This document shows, piece after piece, positions 1 through 11,676 of a DNA stretch of 64,000 nucleotides. The stretch lies in contig NW_024466413.1 of assembly GCF_017591425.1 (NCBI RefSeq), positions 1,798,001-1,862,000 on the forward strand, given 5' to 3'. The position numbers and the translations under genes are program-made. Under the pieces are notes generated by a model that was not told the origin of the DNA, did no database searches, and saw nothing but the letters and a program-made list of their open reading frames with translations. Every line of letters begins with the position of its first letter. Position 1 is the first letter of the stretch. The DNA comes from Ochotona curzoniae (Eukaryota > Chordata > Mammalia > Lagomorpha > Ochotonidae).

Positions 1-567
1 ACCAGGAGTTTTAGCCAATAGGAAAAGATAGAGAATATCATTGTTGTTGACACCACAAAATAAGGTTGGAAACAGTGAGAAAGGGGAGGGAGGGTGATTA
101 AAAAATTGGACTACGTTAGCTTAGAATTGTGGATTTTACTGATTTCAACTACATTAGGATTTAGCTCTCTGTAGCTCAGAGAGCATGTGGATACTACTGT
201 GGAATTCTGCTATTATAAATGAAACTCTAACTCACTTTATACTTTCTTGAAGTTATCTATAGAGTTTTGTACAGAACTTATAACCTATTGGGTCCTTGTT
301 TTGAAATTGGAAATGCTGATCTCATTATTTTTCCATTCTGTGAGATACGCATAGTCTTAGTGTCACGGTGAAGGAGGAAAGGAAGAGTTTAGCCACGTGC
401 TCGTCATGCAGGTGGTATTGTCAGAGGTGATATTAACAGCGATTCTGACCCCTCAAGAATGGTGAAGAGGCATCATATTGAGTGATATCTTAACAAGAAG
501 GGGCTTGTAATTCCTAATTTGGCAGCACAGGTTGCTGTCTGGAAAGTGACTTGTCAAATTATTAAGA
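1..567. other. unique non-coding sequence
   Basis: No repeat family, exon or RNA gene is recognised here. Open frames are short and interrupted, and composition is AT-rich. Confidence 0.5.
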
Positions 568-860
568 CATTTTATTCATATGAAAGGTGAATTGACAGAC
601 AGAGAGACATAGAGGGGGAAAGGTCTTATCTTTTCTGGTTTATATCTCATATGGACACTGAAGCCATATCTGGACCAGCTCAAACTCAGGAGCCTGAAAC
701 TCCATCTGGATATGTCGTGTGGATGGCAGGGCCTGGATACTCAGTGCATTTTCCAGTACCTTCTCAGCTGCATAAGCAGGAGACTGGGTCAGAAGTGGAG
801 CAGCTTGGACTGGAATTGGCACCACAACGTGGGATCCTGGCATCATAAGTAGTAGCTTAA
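568..860 (-). mobile_element. old C-SINE, antisense
   Basis: The plus strand starts with the remnant of a T-rich tail and 'agacagagagacatagagg', the reverse complement of the C-SINE 3' region. It then runs through 'aagcaggagactgggtcaga' and 'gtgggatcctggcat', matching the body and the reversed 'ggatcccatatggg' block. Divergence is high, so this is an old copy. Two open frames of 65-68 codons overlap it in both directions and are SINE artefacts. Confidence 0.75.
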
Positions 861-2352
861 TGTACTAATGCACAAACTGGCCTTCATCAATAGATTTTGA
901 ATATGAAAAATATTAAATGAAAATGGCTTGCTTAGACATTTATAAGGCTTTTCACCAGTTAGAGCTTTCACACATGTTTACATATATGTCCATGTGCATG
1001 TTTGGGTCAACAGGTAAGTTAGAATCGTGGGATGATCATAAATAAAGAAAAAAGAGTAAATAGTGCATGTAATACATGATGATCTGGGCGATATGATGAA
1101 GTCATTACATTCTGAAAGGAAAAAGAATCATTTGGAGGCACTTGACAACTTTGATGTCATTGGAAAAGTAGTACTTGATTGTAGGAAAATGATGTTCATT
1201 CATGTAATTTTGATACCTATTATTATCAGTAATCAGCCGAGTGACTTTGGATAGTTTATTCAATCATTTTTACCCTTAGTTATTTTACCACTCGAGTATG
1301 AACTTGAATGGACTATAAAGTGTCCAGATATTTGGTCAAGCATTCTAAGAATGATAGTGAAGATAATTTGGGTGAAATTAAAATTTAAATAGACAGACTA
1401 AGGGGAGTTCTCTCTCCCATGTTTCATTAGTTATGTTCAAAATCAAATACAACAGAAAGTCTCAATGAAGAGGAGTTGAGTTCTACCTGAGTTACCCGGA
1501 GCTAAGGCTTTGGTCTTCTGCTTGGGGAATGAAGGTTAGCTGAAATTACACCATCGGCTCTGTGGCAGCCCTTGAAGTACACCAGGTGTCCAAGCTTACA
1601 ACGTGCATGTCTTAGCATCTCTCAGACTCTAAAACTCCATAGGCAGAATTTGCATTATTAAATTGATTGATAATAGATAGGTAGACAGATAAATTCTGTT
1701 TCTCTTTTCTTTGTATGGCACTGACAGATGAATTCACCTGGTGTAGCAAAAGCATTAAGTTCCTCCTGAATGGAATGAAACTTCCTGCAGGTAGCTTGGT
1801 TCAGAAAATCGTCCCATATGTAATAAGAAATAGGGGTGAGCTAGGAAACATGAAAGAAGATTACAGGAAAAGCCAGCACAAGGGTGAATGAAATGGCATG
1901 TTGCTATTGAGGAAAGTTATTGTAAATTTTCATTGAGAATAATTCTCAGGCCATGTTTTCCCATCAAACCCCATGCCCTGTTTGTCAGCATCACTCCAGA
2001 GATGTTGGTCTGCTTTTCTCTGGTGTTGCACCAAATGGACTACAAGTTAGGGCAAGATAGTACCAGTGTCAACAGCACAAAGAACCACAGGCAACATTTG
2101 AAACATCTGGCTGATGTCACAGTGGGTTTACTAGAAAGAACAATGACAAGATTGTGTAACAGGGGAAAAAAAAAACATATTCCAAACGTAGTCTGATAGT
2201 ATGCATGTATTCTTCTCCAAAGCAGTGCGATTTAATGAAAAAAAAAATCACACTTTGAACCAGAAGGATTAAGCATGCATCACAATCTAGAAAAATAGCA
2301 AGCCGCTATACCAAACGGGAGAATAGTTCTTTCTCTATTTTTTTCCTTCCCT
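861..2352. other. unique non-coding sequence
   Basis: Nothing is recognised. There is a small GATA-like patch near 1668-1692. The 102-codon frame at 1888-2196 has no domain, no splice context and ends in an A-rich run, so I do not call it a gene. Confidence 0.5.
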
Positions 2353-2376
2353 TCTCTCTCTCTCTCTCTCTCTCTC
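2353..2376 (+). repeat. (TC)n microsatellite
   Basis: Twelve uninterrupted TC units inside a longer pyrimidine-rich stretch (about 2336-2377). Confidence 0.95.
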
Positions 2377-2569
2377 CTTAGTAAGTGGTCAAATTGAAAT
2401 TAATTCTGGACACACTCCTTCATATTTTCCATTTTCTGTTCGTGGGTCTTGTTTATTTTCTTCCATTAATAGGAGTTGCCTAGCTCCATCACATTCTGTT
2501 ATGTTAAGTTGGATTTCTCCAACTATGGGGTGACACTAGACCTTAAGCAATGTCAGGAAACAGAACACT

Positions 2570-2690
2570 CAAGGTTTGGCTTACTCACTCACTAGCTCTG
2601 TCGCCTTGATCTAGCCCTCTGTCCTTTTGGAACTTCATTTTCCTTTGTTGAAATGGAAGGAATTTCAGACTCTTCCCTTTGGAAGTAAAA
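2570..2690 (+). mobile_element. MIR-like ancient SINE fragment
   Basis: The order 'ctagctctgtcgccttgatc', a C/T-rich spacer, 'cttcattttcctttgttgaa' and 'atggaaggaat' follows the MIR core ('ctagctgtgtgaccttgg', 'cctcagtttcctcatctg', 'taaaatgggaat') in the sense direction. Substitutions are many, as expected for a MIR. Confidence 0.55.
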
Positions 2691-3441
2691 ACCAGGACTT
2701 GTAATGTTATTCTGAAAGGGAAGAGGAAGTGCCCACATCACTCACACTCCTCCTCACACTCAATGTGTAATTTGATAATTTTATTCATATTCTAATCCAC
2801 CCACAAAAAATATGGCAAAATGCCTTCAAGTTCTTTAATGGCAATCCCTTTCAAGAGGAAAAACATTTTCACACATTAAGACAGGAAACACAAATGAGTC
2901 ATTTTCTCCCTGGTGACCAGATTGTTTATTCAGTAAACATTTTCTCTCCGGAAGCCCTTTATTAGAGTCCCAGCTGTGAGTTATCATTTGACATCTTATT
3001 ACAAGAAGTCTGAGCAGCTATGACTCTGGACTAATGGGGTTGTAGCATATCTATTTTGAGGACAGACTCATTAGATGCTAATTGCACCAAGAGTGTCCAA
3101 GTTAATTCCCACTTCTTCTGTTTCTGTAATCCCTGGCCCTACACAGTAATAGCTAGACCCATCTATCTCCATAGAAACAGAAGAAGCTATAAAGAACCAG
3201 CAGAGCTTGACTATGCAAGAGAATCTGTAGAAAGGAAGCAATTGCATTTTAAACAAGTGTAGTGTTGATTTCCAGAATGAAAGCTTAATGCTCAACCCAG
3301 GAAGAGACAGATAAGGACACAAGATCAAGCCATACTATCTCACAGCCACATTAAGCAGCCAGAAACAGGGGGGGTTGTGAGTTACCAGGCAAAGCACGAA
3401 GTGCAGGTAGTACGTAGTCCATTGCATCAGAACCAGGTACT
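2691..3441. other. unique non-coding sequence
   Basis: No recognisable element. The overlapping 68- and 85-codon frames on opposite strands at 3056-3328 have no family resemblance. Confidence 0.5.
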
Positions 3442-3456
3442 GAGGTGATGTTTTTA

Positions 3457-3793
3457 TTTTATTTTTTTTAAAGATTTATTTTTATTATTTTTTCATTGGA
3501 AAGGCGGATATACAGAGAGGAGAGACAGAGAGGAAGATCTTCTGTCCGATGATTCACTCCCCAGGTGAGCGCAACGGGCCGATACTATGCCGATCCAAAG
3601 CCAGGAGCCTCTTCCGGGTCTCCCACGCGGGTGCAGGTTCCCAAAGCTTTGGGCTGTCCTCGACTGCTTTCCCAGGCCACAGGCAGGGAGCTGGAAGGGA
3701 AGCGGGGCTGCCGGGATTAGAACCGGCGCCCATATGGGATCCCGGGCGTGCAAGGCGAGGATCTTTAACCACTTGCGCCACCGCGCCGGGCCC
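3457..3793 (-). mobile_element. young full-length C-SINE, antisense, with target-site duplication
   Basis: This is a full-length, little-diverged C-SINE on the minus strand. Read on that strand it begins 'gggcccggcgcggtggcgca' (A-box region), carries the B box 'ggttctaatcc' (plus 3714-3724) and a 'ccatatggg' block, and ends in an 'aaaaataaatcttt' tail. Flanking direct repeats 'gaggtgatgttttta' lie at 3442-3456 and 3794-3808, identical over 15 bp, which is the mark of L1-mediated insertion. Many CpGs survive, supporting recent insertion. Open frames of 75-86 codons across it are SINE artefacts. Confidence 0.97.
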
Positions 3794-3808
3794 GAGGTGA
3801 TGTTTTTA

Positions 3809-4784
3809 AAAAAGGGATTTTAACTATTTGCGATTGGACAGGATACTCTGCATATTAGTTACACTTCTGAGGTCTTGTAATCTACATTCTAGCAATAACA
3901 TGGCCTGTATGAGTGACGCATGCCCCAAACCTTCTGAGACTTGTTTTACCTCAAATAATAAAAATTAATAAGCAAGCTAACAAGAAAAGATAAAGATAAC
4001 CATAAGCCACAAAAAAAAATATTGTTAGGCATAGGCAAAAGGTAGCTGCTGAAAGAGAGGAAAATAAGGAAATTTCTATGTAAGAGATCAGAGCAATTTT
4101 CTGTAGAAGATGATTGACAAAGCAGTGTTGGCACTCTGAAGGCAGGATGCGGTACATGCTGGGTAAATAGAGTAACTGGGGTGAGAACATGAGTGCAGGC
4201 TTGTAAAGGTCAGCATTGCCAAGATCACCGTCAGTCTTGGCAGGCTTAGCCCTGCACAGGTCCAGTGTTACTTTGTCAGGTGACTGAGATAAATCACATC
4301 ACTTCTAAATTAGACATTGTTTTTAATTACTGCTCCCTGACAGGTTGTGTGAGGAAGCGTGATTGAATGGTATATGAGGCATGTAGACAATAACTACCTA
4401 TCACCCAATACCTTCAAATTATCAATCATGAACAAATTCACTCATGCTTCCATTTAATATGAAGCTAGAAGGAAGCCGGAAACATCATTGGATTTCTCTG
4501 AAAACAACAACCACCACAAACTGGTCTCTCATAGGCCAATCTGTCCTTGTGTCTGCCAACTGAGATGTCAGCTGTGGATTCAACTGGGAGATGTTTTATT
4601 GAAACGGCTTTGTGAGGTCCAGATACAGTGAGAGGTATTCTTTCACTACTGCTCTCATGGACAGTTGAAGACTGAATGTCTCAGACTATAAGAGGGTAAT
4701 AATGACAGCTTGCACATTGTTTCGGGGAAGTGAGACAAGAAAGAAAAATGACAATAGAAAATGACCGGATAAAAAGTTCCTCTC
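3809..4784. other. unique non-coding sequence
   Basis: Nothing recognised. Two overlapping minus-strand frames (62 and 79 codons, 3946-4190) are hydrophobic because the sequence is A/T-rich on one strand, and show no conserved domain. Confidence 0.5.
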
Positions 4785-5349
4785 TATTATTACTATCATA
4801 TAGTTCTTCATACAGTCATAAGCCAATCATTGTGGACATGAACAATGACAGAGAGTCCAGAATCCTATTATCAAGACATAGTAAACAGTTTCATTGTAAG
4901 TCCATCTTTGGCTGGAAGTAGAAACGCATACTACATTGTATCCTCACATCTGGATGTTAGTCTCCATTTCACAACTACTGTACATCCCCTGAAATGAAAA
5001 ATCATATTACAAAATCAACAATAGAAAGAAAAATAGAAATTTATAATACCATAAAGTTAAATAACATGTTACTGGATAGGACAGTCTCCATTATACAGCT
5101 ACTATACCTCCCCTTAAATGAAAAGCCACAAAAAAAAAATCAACATCAGGGAGAAAAAAGAAATTAACAACACCAAGAAGTTAAAAAGTGCTGTTAAATG
5201 ACTAACATGTAGCTAAAGAAGTGAAAATCAAGAACCTTCTTGAAGGATATGATGGTACTGTATGCTCTATGAGTTATTGAATGATTTAGTCAGAGAAGCT
5301 GTTTTGAAGAAATAAAAGTAACAGATAACATCAAAATCCATGAGTATAA

Positions 5350-5500
5350 TTCCCGCTGGTTTTTGTTGGTGAAGTATGTCTCTTTTAGACAATAAATAGA
5401 TGGGTTTTGTTTTTTAATCCAGTCTAAGATGTTTGATTGAGCTTAAGCCATTTACATTCAGAGTTTAATATGTATGGGTGTAACTTTGGTCCTGTCATTT
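5350..5500 (-). pseudogene. L1 ORF2 N-terminal stub (endonuclease start)
   Basis: The minus strand encodes a short stretch matching the start of L1 ORF2p, including 'WIKKQNPSIYCLKETYF', the segment around the endonuclease catalytic glutamate. The Glu codon (plus 5380-5382) is kept. Homology stops about ten codons later, where the sequence jumps to L1 3' UTR. Confidence 0.75.
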
Positions 5501-5509
5501 TAGGAATGG

Positions 5510-6526
5510 GTTGTTCATTGATTTAGTCTTCTGTTGTCATTTTACTGGGATGTTCTTCCCACTTGCCTTTGGTTTTGGTAGGTGCTATTCCTCTTCTCTG
5601 TCAAGAGAACATCTTGAAGTATCATTTGTAAGGCAGGTTTGGAAGAGGCAATTTCTTTTGACTTTTCTTTACTTAGCAAGAATTTTATTTCATTTTCAAA
5701 GACAAAAGAAAGCTTTGCTGGGTATGTTATCCAAGGCCGACAATTTTTTTTTCTTTTAGAATCTGGAATATGTCACTCCATTCTCTTCTGGCCTGTAGAG
5801 TTTCCTGTGAGAGATCTCCTGCGAGTGTAATTGGCATTCCTTTATATGCCAGTTGATTTTTTTTCTCATATGCACATTTAAGGATCTTTCCCTTATTTTT
5901 GATTGAAAAGAGCTTAATGATGATATGTCTTGGTGAAGATCGCTTTTGATCAAGCCTGTTGGGAGTTCTGTGTCCCTCCTGGATCTTGTTTCCCAATTCT
6001 TTCTCAAGATTAGGGAAATTTCCCTTTATTGTTTCATTAAACATATTTGTAAAACCAGTTTCTCTTTCTGCACCTTCTGGGACTCCCATAACTCTTATAT
6101 TTGGCCTCTTAATACTGTCTTTCAATTTTTGAATAATCTTTTTGCCTGATTCAGCTCTGCTTCCAGCTTTGTGTTTGCTTCTCCATGATGACAGGAAATA
6201 TCTTTCAATTCTGAGATTCTTTCTTCTGCTTGCTTCATTCTATTTTGGAGACTCTCCATCGTACTTTTAATTTACTCTACTGTGTTCTTAACTTCTGATG
6301 TATCAGCCTTGATTTGCTTTATTGCTTCCTTAAATTCTTTGAACTCTTGTATGTGCTTCTCTTTTTTGATCAGAAGCTTTAAAATAAGTCTTATGGATTC
6401 TGTGTCCCCCATTTTGTCGATGTCTTCCTCAGTGATCTCTGAGGTTGGCAAAGGGTTTTGCTCCTTTGCAGGGGCATTTTCAGTAATATTCATTGTTCCT
6501 CTGTCTCTGCTTTTATTCTTGATCAT
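5510..6526 (-). pseudogene. broken L1 ORF1 (RNA-binding chaperone of the L1 particle)
   Basis: The frame from 6526 to 6272 gives the ORF1p N-terminal region, rich in Lys/Glu and suited to the coiled coil that trimerises ORF1p. It ends at an in-frame TAA near 6272. The frame from 6125 to 5727 gives the RRM and C-terminal domain, with recognisable 'RPNIRVMGVPEG' and 'LQARREWSDIFQILKEK'. Intact ORF1p is one frame of roughly 340 residues that coats L1 RNA. Here a stop and frame changes divide it, so no functional protein is expected. Confidence 0.85.
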
Positions 6527-6529
6527 TGT

Positions 6530-7690
6530 ACTTATGGTTAGCAGAGTCTTCTCCTGGGGGCAGGTTTTTAAGCTGTGTCACCTACAAATCTCCAATGTGA
6601 TTTTACTTATTGCAGTTGGCACCCAACTCTTTGCTTTCAGCCACTTGTGCCACAACCTCCAGCAAGTTCCAGGTCTGGGTTCTTATGTTAGACTTCCACC
6701 AAGAACTCTGTAGCCCCAGCTCCTGGCTCACCACTCTCCACCTCCTGTGATATGGTGCTGAATCTGCACCATTGTCTTTGCAACCTTTATCCCACTTCCA
6801 GTTGGAGCAGGTCCCAGGATTAGAGAGACACCAGGTGTCCTATATAGCTAGGTTGTTGGTGGTGTTGATCTTGCCGGAGCCTGTTGGATGTTAGGTCTGA
6901 GTGCCACATGGACCAATTTTGACCCATAAGATGCCCTAGTCAGTATTATTTTCCTGTGGGACCAGTGCAATCCACAGAACTCAGTGAGTTCTCGCGATCT
7001 CAGCACATGTGGAGTTCACTGTTGTCCCCTGCAGTCCTAAAGCTATTGCTACAGTGCATAAAATGGTGCCTGATATACCACTACTACAGTTCTTGATCTG
7101 CTGGTCAGTCAGATCCGAGGGCTACCCAGACCTGTCTTGGGTGGAACCCATAGAATGCCACATTGCTGCAGTTCACCAAGTCAGAAATGAGCTCACTACC
7201 AGCTCAGTGTATGCTTGCTCAGTCCTTTCCCTTGCCTTTGCCTCCTAATGCAAAATGGCACGCAATTGAGCTGTAGGGAGCTGACTGGGCTGTGAAATCC
7301 ACCCTATTCTCATACTGCCCATCTGGGATCTGCTGCTCTGCCTCTGCTCCTGGTCAAATCAAATGGACCAGCAGGATGGTCGATTCTTTGTCTGGGTTCA
7401 CCTCCTTAGTTCCCAGTGAAAGTCCCTTCATACCTGGTTGCTGGTAGAGTTCTGGCTTCTGGTGGAGTTCAGATCATTGTTTGCTGAATGCTGCTGGGCT
7501 ATTAGTCAGTATAACACCACACTGTTGTGTCTGCTGCTTTCCTGTGTCTGTCAGTCTCCAGGTACCCCTCTGCTGTTGTTCTGTCCTTTCCTATTTACAG
7601 GAATGTGTCCTTTCTGCTTCATCCTGATTAAATGTTTCTCTGTGCAGTTAAACGTGTCTTTACTGTATTCCGCCATCTTGATTCTCTGTT
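6530..7690 (-). promoter_or_regulatory. L1 5' UTR remnant
   Basis: Upstream of ORF1 on the minus strand lies about 1.1 kb of G+C-richer, non-coding sequence. It resembles the region upstream of ORF1 in the second L1 (52500-53215): both have 'gtgccaacctctccag'-like stretches, and both begin (minus strand) near a 'caagatgg' motif, seen as 'cgccatcttg' at about 7670 and 'ctccatcttg' at about 53181. Promoter activity cannot be judged from sequence alone. Confidence 0.6.
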
Positions 7691-7699
7691 GGTTTATAG

Positions 7700-7930
7700 T
7701 TAGTGGAGGATTTTTGAGTCCGTTTTCATCAACAGTGTTGGTCTCTAGGTCTCTTTTTTTTTTTTTCTGTTGTGTCTTTTGGCTTTGATACTAAGGTGAT
7801 TTTGGCTTCATAGAAAGAGTTTGGAAGGATTGGCTTAATTTCTGTTCTTTTGAGTATTTTGTAGAGTATTAGGATTAGCTGCCCTTTAAAAATTCAGTAG
7901 AATTCAGCAGTTAAGCTATCTGTTGCTCGT
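7700..7930 (-). mobile_element. older L1 ORF2 fragment
   Basis: 'ggctttgatactaaggtgat', 'ggcttcatagaaagagtttg' and 'aattcagcagttaagc' match the antisense of the L1 reverse-transcriptase region; the same block occurs at about 49890-50040 in the larger L1. It lies immediately beyond the 5' end of the neighbouring L1 and is out of order with it, so it is a separate, older piece. Confidence 0.7.
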
Positions 7931-8088
7931 ACTGATGAGATTAAAAATCAGCTCATTTAAAAAATTCCCTTTATAGGACCACATATCCACCATTTGCATT
8001 TCATTTGCAAATTGTTCTAAGAGAATAGCAGAGTGGATATCTCCTTCATTTCATTTGCTTTCTCAAATGGTGTTTCTTTTATTATTTC

Positions 8089-8390
8089 TTTTTAAAAGAT
8101 AATTTATTTATAAAATACAGAGAGATATAGAAATCTTACAATCACTGTTTCACTTCTGAATGACTGCAACAGCCACGGCAATGCCAGGAAGAATCCAGGG
8201 GTATGGAACTCAATTCATAGCTCCCATGTGGATATCAGGGACTCAAGTACATCAGACAACTACTGATTCCTATGAGGGTGCACACTAGCAAAAATCTGGA
8301 ATAAGAATTAGAGCCAGGGTTTAAAGGCTGGCAGTTAAATATGGGGTGTGGCTATCCCAAGCAGTGGTTAAACCAGTGTGCCAACACCCA
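8089..8390 (-). mobile_element. old C-SINE, antisense
   Basis: The plus strand runs 'taatttatttataaaataca', a purine-rich segment, 'ctcccatgtggatatcaggg' and finally 'ccaagcagtggttaaaccag', the reverse of a C-SINE tail, middle and A-box head. It is heavily diverged. Confidence 0.7.
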
Positions 8391-10419
8391 TGCATGTGGC
8401 TCTGATCAATGGGGTCTTAGTGAGTAGGGCTTGATTTGACTTGCTTCGCAAACAGCTGGCCTTTGGGTTCTTGTGTTTTTGTGTTCAGGAACGCCTGGAC
8501 TTCTCCCTAACCTGAGATACATAAGTATGACAACCCTCAGAAGAAAGACACCTGCCCTGAATGACTTGTAAGTCTGCAATGATTCAGTGTTTGATAAGAT
8601 TCTTGTAAGGTGATAAAAAAACCTCTCTGATCAATATGTTAGATAAAGGACTAATTTGATTAAATGCAGCAGATATGGAGGTCTTTAGTTTGAGATGATT
8701 AAGTGAATATTGTCAGCTTTATAAACTGGTCATTTATAAGGTGATATGACAACTTTTTAAAAAAACTCAGCATTTCAATTTTAGCTATTGAGGATCCTTG
8801 GTTTGTTCATTTTTGGTGAGTTATTAACTTCATCTTTTTTAACAAATTACCTCCTAGTTATTTCTACATTTTCTTGTAGACTCTAAGTATGTCTTTATAT
8901 TTTTGTAAAGGATGCGTGGGCATCCAAGCATTGTTTAACAGAGGCAGATACCTAGGGTCCAAGCACAATATCCAGAGATAGGCAAAATCCTGAGGATACT
9001 GAACAATAGCCAATGTAATGAAATTTCTCCCTAATGCATCCAGAATACAGACATGTTTTCTTGTCCCAAATTTTCCATTAATTAGGTTTCAAGCATGGGA
9101 AAATGCATTCTGCTTTTCTGATGATAACATTTTAGTTGGATTAGTCGGAGATAGACGCAGGACATTTCATGTTCATTGGTCTTGGACATAGCTGGTTAAA
9201 GGCAGAATTAAATTCAATGGCACTACTTCTGAAAGCTTCATTCTTGATTCAATCAGGTAATGTTCATGTTAATCTAGTTATTGCTTTAGTATTGTGGATA
9301 GCTTGTAAATGGCTGCTCTCTGGCTAAGCATGTTTGAAATTCACTAGTCTAAACAATTTCCAACATCGTTTCTACACTAAAGTCTCCACATATTCAAGTC
9401 AATAAACAGTAAAGATTATTACTTTGAAATGGAAAACTACTTCCACTTTTGATACTTTATCTTAGTTTCAGTTTAAATTTTACTTTATGTAAATGTAAAA
9501 TCTTTGGTCTTAGATTGCTATTTCTCTTTTATTCAGTGCTTCATTTTCATTTTGGGTTTGTGATAACCCTTCTCCCAGCTTATTAACTCAATAATGCACT
9601 CCAGATATAATGTAGACATACTATTGTTTGAGGAAAGTCTCTAAGCAATTACAGTATAGAATTTATGTCATACCTTAAATGGTAATACTGTGATTCATTT
9701 TGGAAATGGTTGTTATAATTGAACCATTAAAATTCTGTAACAAATTGCTACTCACAGCTGTTAAATTGAAACTGCATATTCTGAAGAATTTTTGAACATT
9801 GAAAATTGTTCTGCCAGCTATTTGCTTTGTTTAAAGAACACTTACCTTCCTTGTGAGGTTTCAAAGAAGTCAAGTTTATCCAAGGTCATAATTTATTCAA
9901 GCATTTGTTAATGAAAGCTAGTGAAAGGGACAATACCTTCTTTATTCAAAATCTTATGGAATATATAAGTAATGTACAAATCTACAAATTGATATTTAAA
10001 ATAAGTTGACCAAATAATAGTCCAAGAAGATTCCATGAGACATGCAAAGAAGAATCATGATTTGCAAACAAAAGTAGAATTTACATGTCAGTATAACAGA
10101 CAGACTCAAGGAGGAAAATAAATCAGTCTTTCCTATCTTAATGATGTTCAACTTAACCTTTGAAGAATGCCACATTACTCTGAGTCCTAAGTCCTTATCT
10201 ATAAGTGGACTACATATTGTATGAGACACTTCTTAAACTAAATGTATGGACATGTAATGAAAGAGTTATGATATTAACAAAAATGTGCATTTGATTCATT
10301 TTAAAAATGAATGTAAAACTTACTGTGTACACATTGTGTCCCAAATCCTTTTAGCAATAAGTAACTCCTTAGATTTCAATATTAAGCCTAAGCTCTTAAC
10401 CTCACATGCACAGGTAATT
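8391..10419. other. unique AT-rich non-coding sequence
   Basis: About 2 kb with no element or exon I can name. Frames are short and homopolymer-rich. Confidence 0.5.
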
Positions 10420-10738
10420 TTTAAGACTTTATTTTTTATTGGAAAGGAGGAAAAGAGAGAGAGAGCGAGAGCGCTAACGATCTTCCATCAACTGGTACTC
10501 CCCAAAAGGCTGCATTGTGCAGAGCTGGGCCAGTTTGTGGCTGGCAGGCAGGAGCTCCACCTAGGCCTCCCACATGGGCCTAGGGGCCCAATCACTGAGT
10601 CATCCTCTTCTGCTTTCTCCAGGCCATAAACAGCGACCTAGGTTGAAAGTGGAGTATCTGAGAATTAAACTGGCGCCTGGAAGGTATTTTAGCACTACAG
10701 GGGATAATCTGCCTGCTATGCCACCATGCTGGCCCTAG
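10420..10738 (-). mobile_element. C-SINE, antisense, intermediate age
   Basis: The reverse of a C-SINE: 'taagactttattttttattg' tail, 'cctcccacatgggcctaggg', 'actggcgcctgg' over the B-box region and 'ccaccatgctggccctag' head. The 'gagagagagcgagagcg' patch is an expanded purine stretch of the 3' region. Confidence 0.85.
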
Positions 10739-10964
10739 TCATGTGGAACTTCTAAAAAACTGGAGACTTAAGAACGGGAGTATCCACATTTGTACACAGG
10801 TTTTTGTCACAGCTCTGTGGGTATTGGAACACAGGAACGGACGGTGATTTCACAGTCACGCAGACGATATGTGGAGGGAGTTGAGTTTTCGCCTTAGGTA
10901 GGGTGACTTGTAGGCCTTCTGCTGCAAGACTTCCTGATTGAAACAAGCTATACCGACATATCTA

Positions 10965-11130
10965 ACACACGATGGAATCTTATTCCAATCCTGCTTTACA
11001 TGCACTGCTCGTCCTAATCCTCGAGATGTAGATGTATTCCCAGTTCATAGAAGGGCATCTAAGGACGAGAACAGTGAAATTAAGACACAGAAAGCTACAG
11101 CATTCATAGTGGTCACAGCTCTGTTTTAAA
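10965..11130 (-). mobile_element. possible MIR fragment, antisense
   Basis: 'taatcctcgagatgtagatg', 'attcccagttcatagaaggg' and a following 'agacacagaaagcta' resemble the 3' half of MIR read in reverse ('cctatgaggtaggtac', 'ccccattttacagatga', 'ggcacagagag'). Similarity is weak. Confidence 0.4.
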
Positions 11131-11617
11131 TCCAGTCTGACTCCAGAAATCAAGTCAGTGACTGCTTCCTTAGGTCAAGAAGCCAGAAGGACAGGAACCA
11201 GGACACAGGGGGGATGGGATGTGTCCAGTGTTAGAAGGACACAGCTTTGTGAGAGGGGCACGTGTTGAATACTGAGGCTCTGCAGCCTTGCTCTCCAGCC
11301 TCGCTCTCCAGTACATCTTGTCTCCTCATACTGTCTCAAGAAAGTTCAGCATCCAGTCACAAGTTCCTCCTTAGCTGCTGGCCCCTGTTGAAGAACATAT
11401 TCCACTGTGACATCCCTCTGTGATGATACAGCTCTTACAGCTCTCGCTCAGGGGGAGCCTGGCAACAGGAATCCTGTGGCTTTAAAATAGCTTTTAAAAA
11501 TCTTCCTAGAGTACAAAAAGAGATGGTTTTTAGAGCAAAAATGAGAGATGATGATGATTTCTTGTTTACATTTCCCCTCTCCAGAGAGAGATCTTGTCAC
11601 ATTATTAGAGAATCAGT

Positions 11618-11618
<1 letters not shown>
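11131..11618. other. unique non-coding sequence
   Basis: No recognised element. A short imperfect duplication ('tgctctccagcctcgctctcca') lies near 11289-11310. Confidence 0.45.
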
Positions 11619-11655
<37 letters not shown>

Positions 11656-11676
11656 TCTCACACACACTCACTCACA
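11619..11676 (+). repeat. (CA)n microsatellite, interrupted
   Basis: A pure CA run (11619-11651) followed by CTCA/CACA interruptions up to 11676. It accounts for the His-Thr repeat in the 93-codon frame that crosses it. Confidence 0.95.

Larger units (their letters stand above)
4785..7690 (-). mobile_element. L1 retrotransposon, antisense, ORF2 almost wholly deleted
   Basis: On the minus strand the order is 5' UTR (about 7690-6530), ORF1 (about 6526-5510), the first codons of ORF2 (about 5500-5350), then directly an L1 3' UTR (about 5340-4785). The 3' UTR matches the one at 48064-48490 ('gagagtccagaatcctatta', 'tcttgaagga'). In the copy at 47.5-53.2 kb the two joined parts are about 2.85 kb apart. 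Here they meet near 5340-5360, so nearly all endonuclease, reverse transcriptase and C-terminal coding is missing. The final 3' UTR and poly(A) are eroded. The element cannot move by itself. Confidence 0.85.

Noticed and set aside
165..190. tRNA-like phrase 'tgtagctcagagagcat'
   Set aside because: No cloverleaf can be built around it and no B box follows at the right distance.
6282..6713. 143-codon plus frame, hydrophobic
   Set aside because: Antisense shadow of the L1 ORF1 coiled-coil region and 5' UTR.
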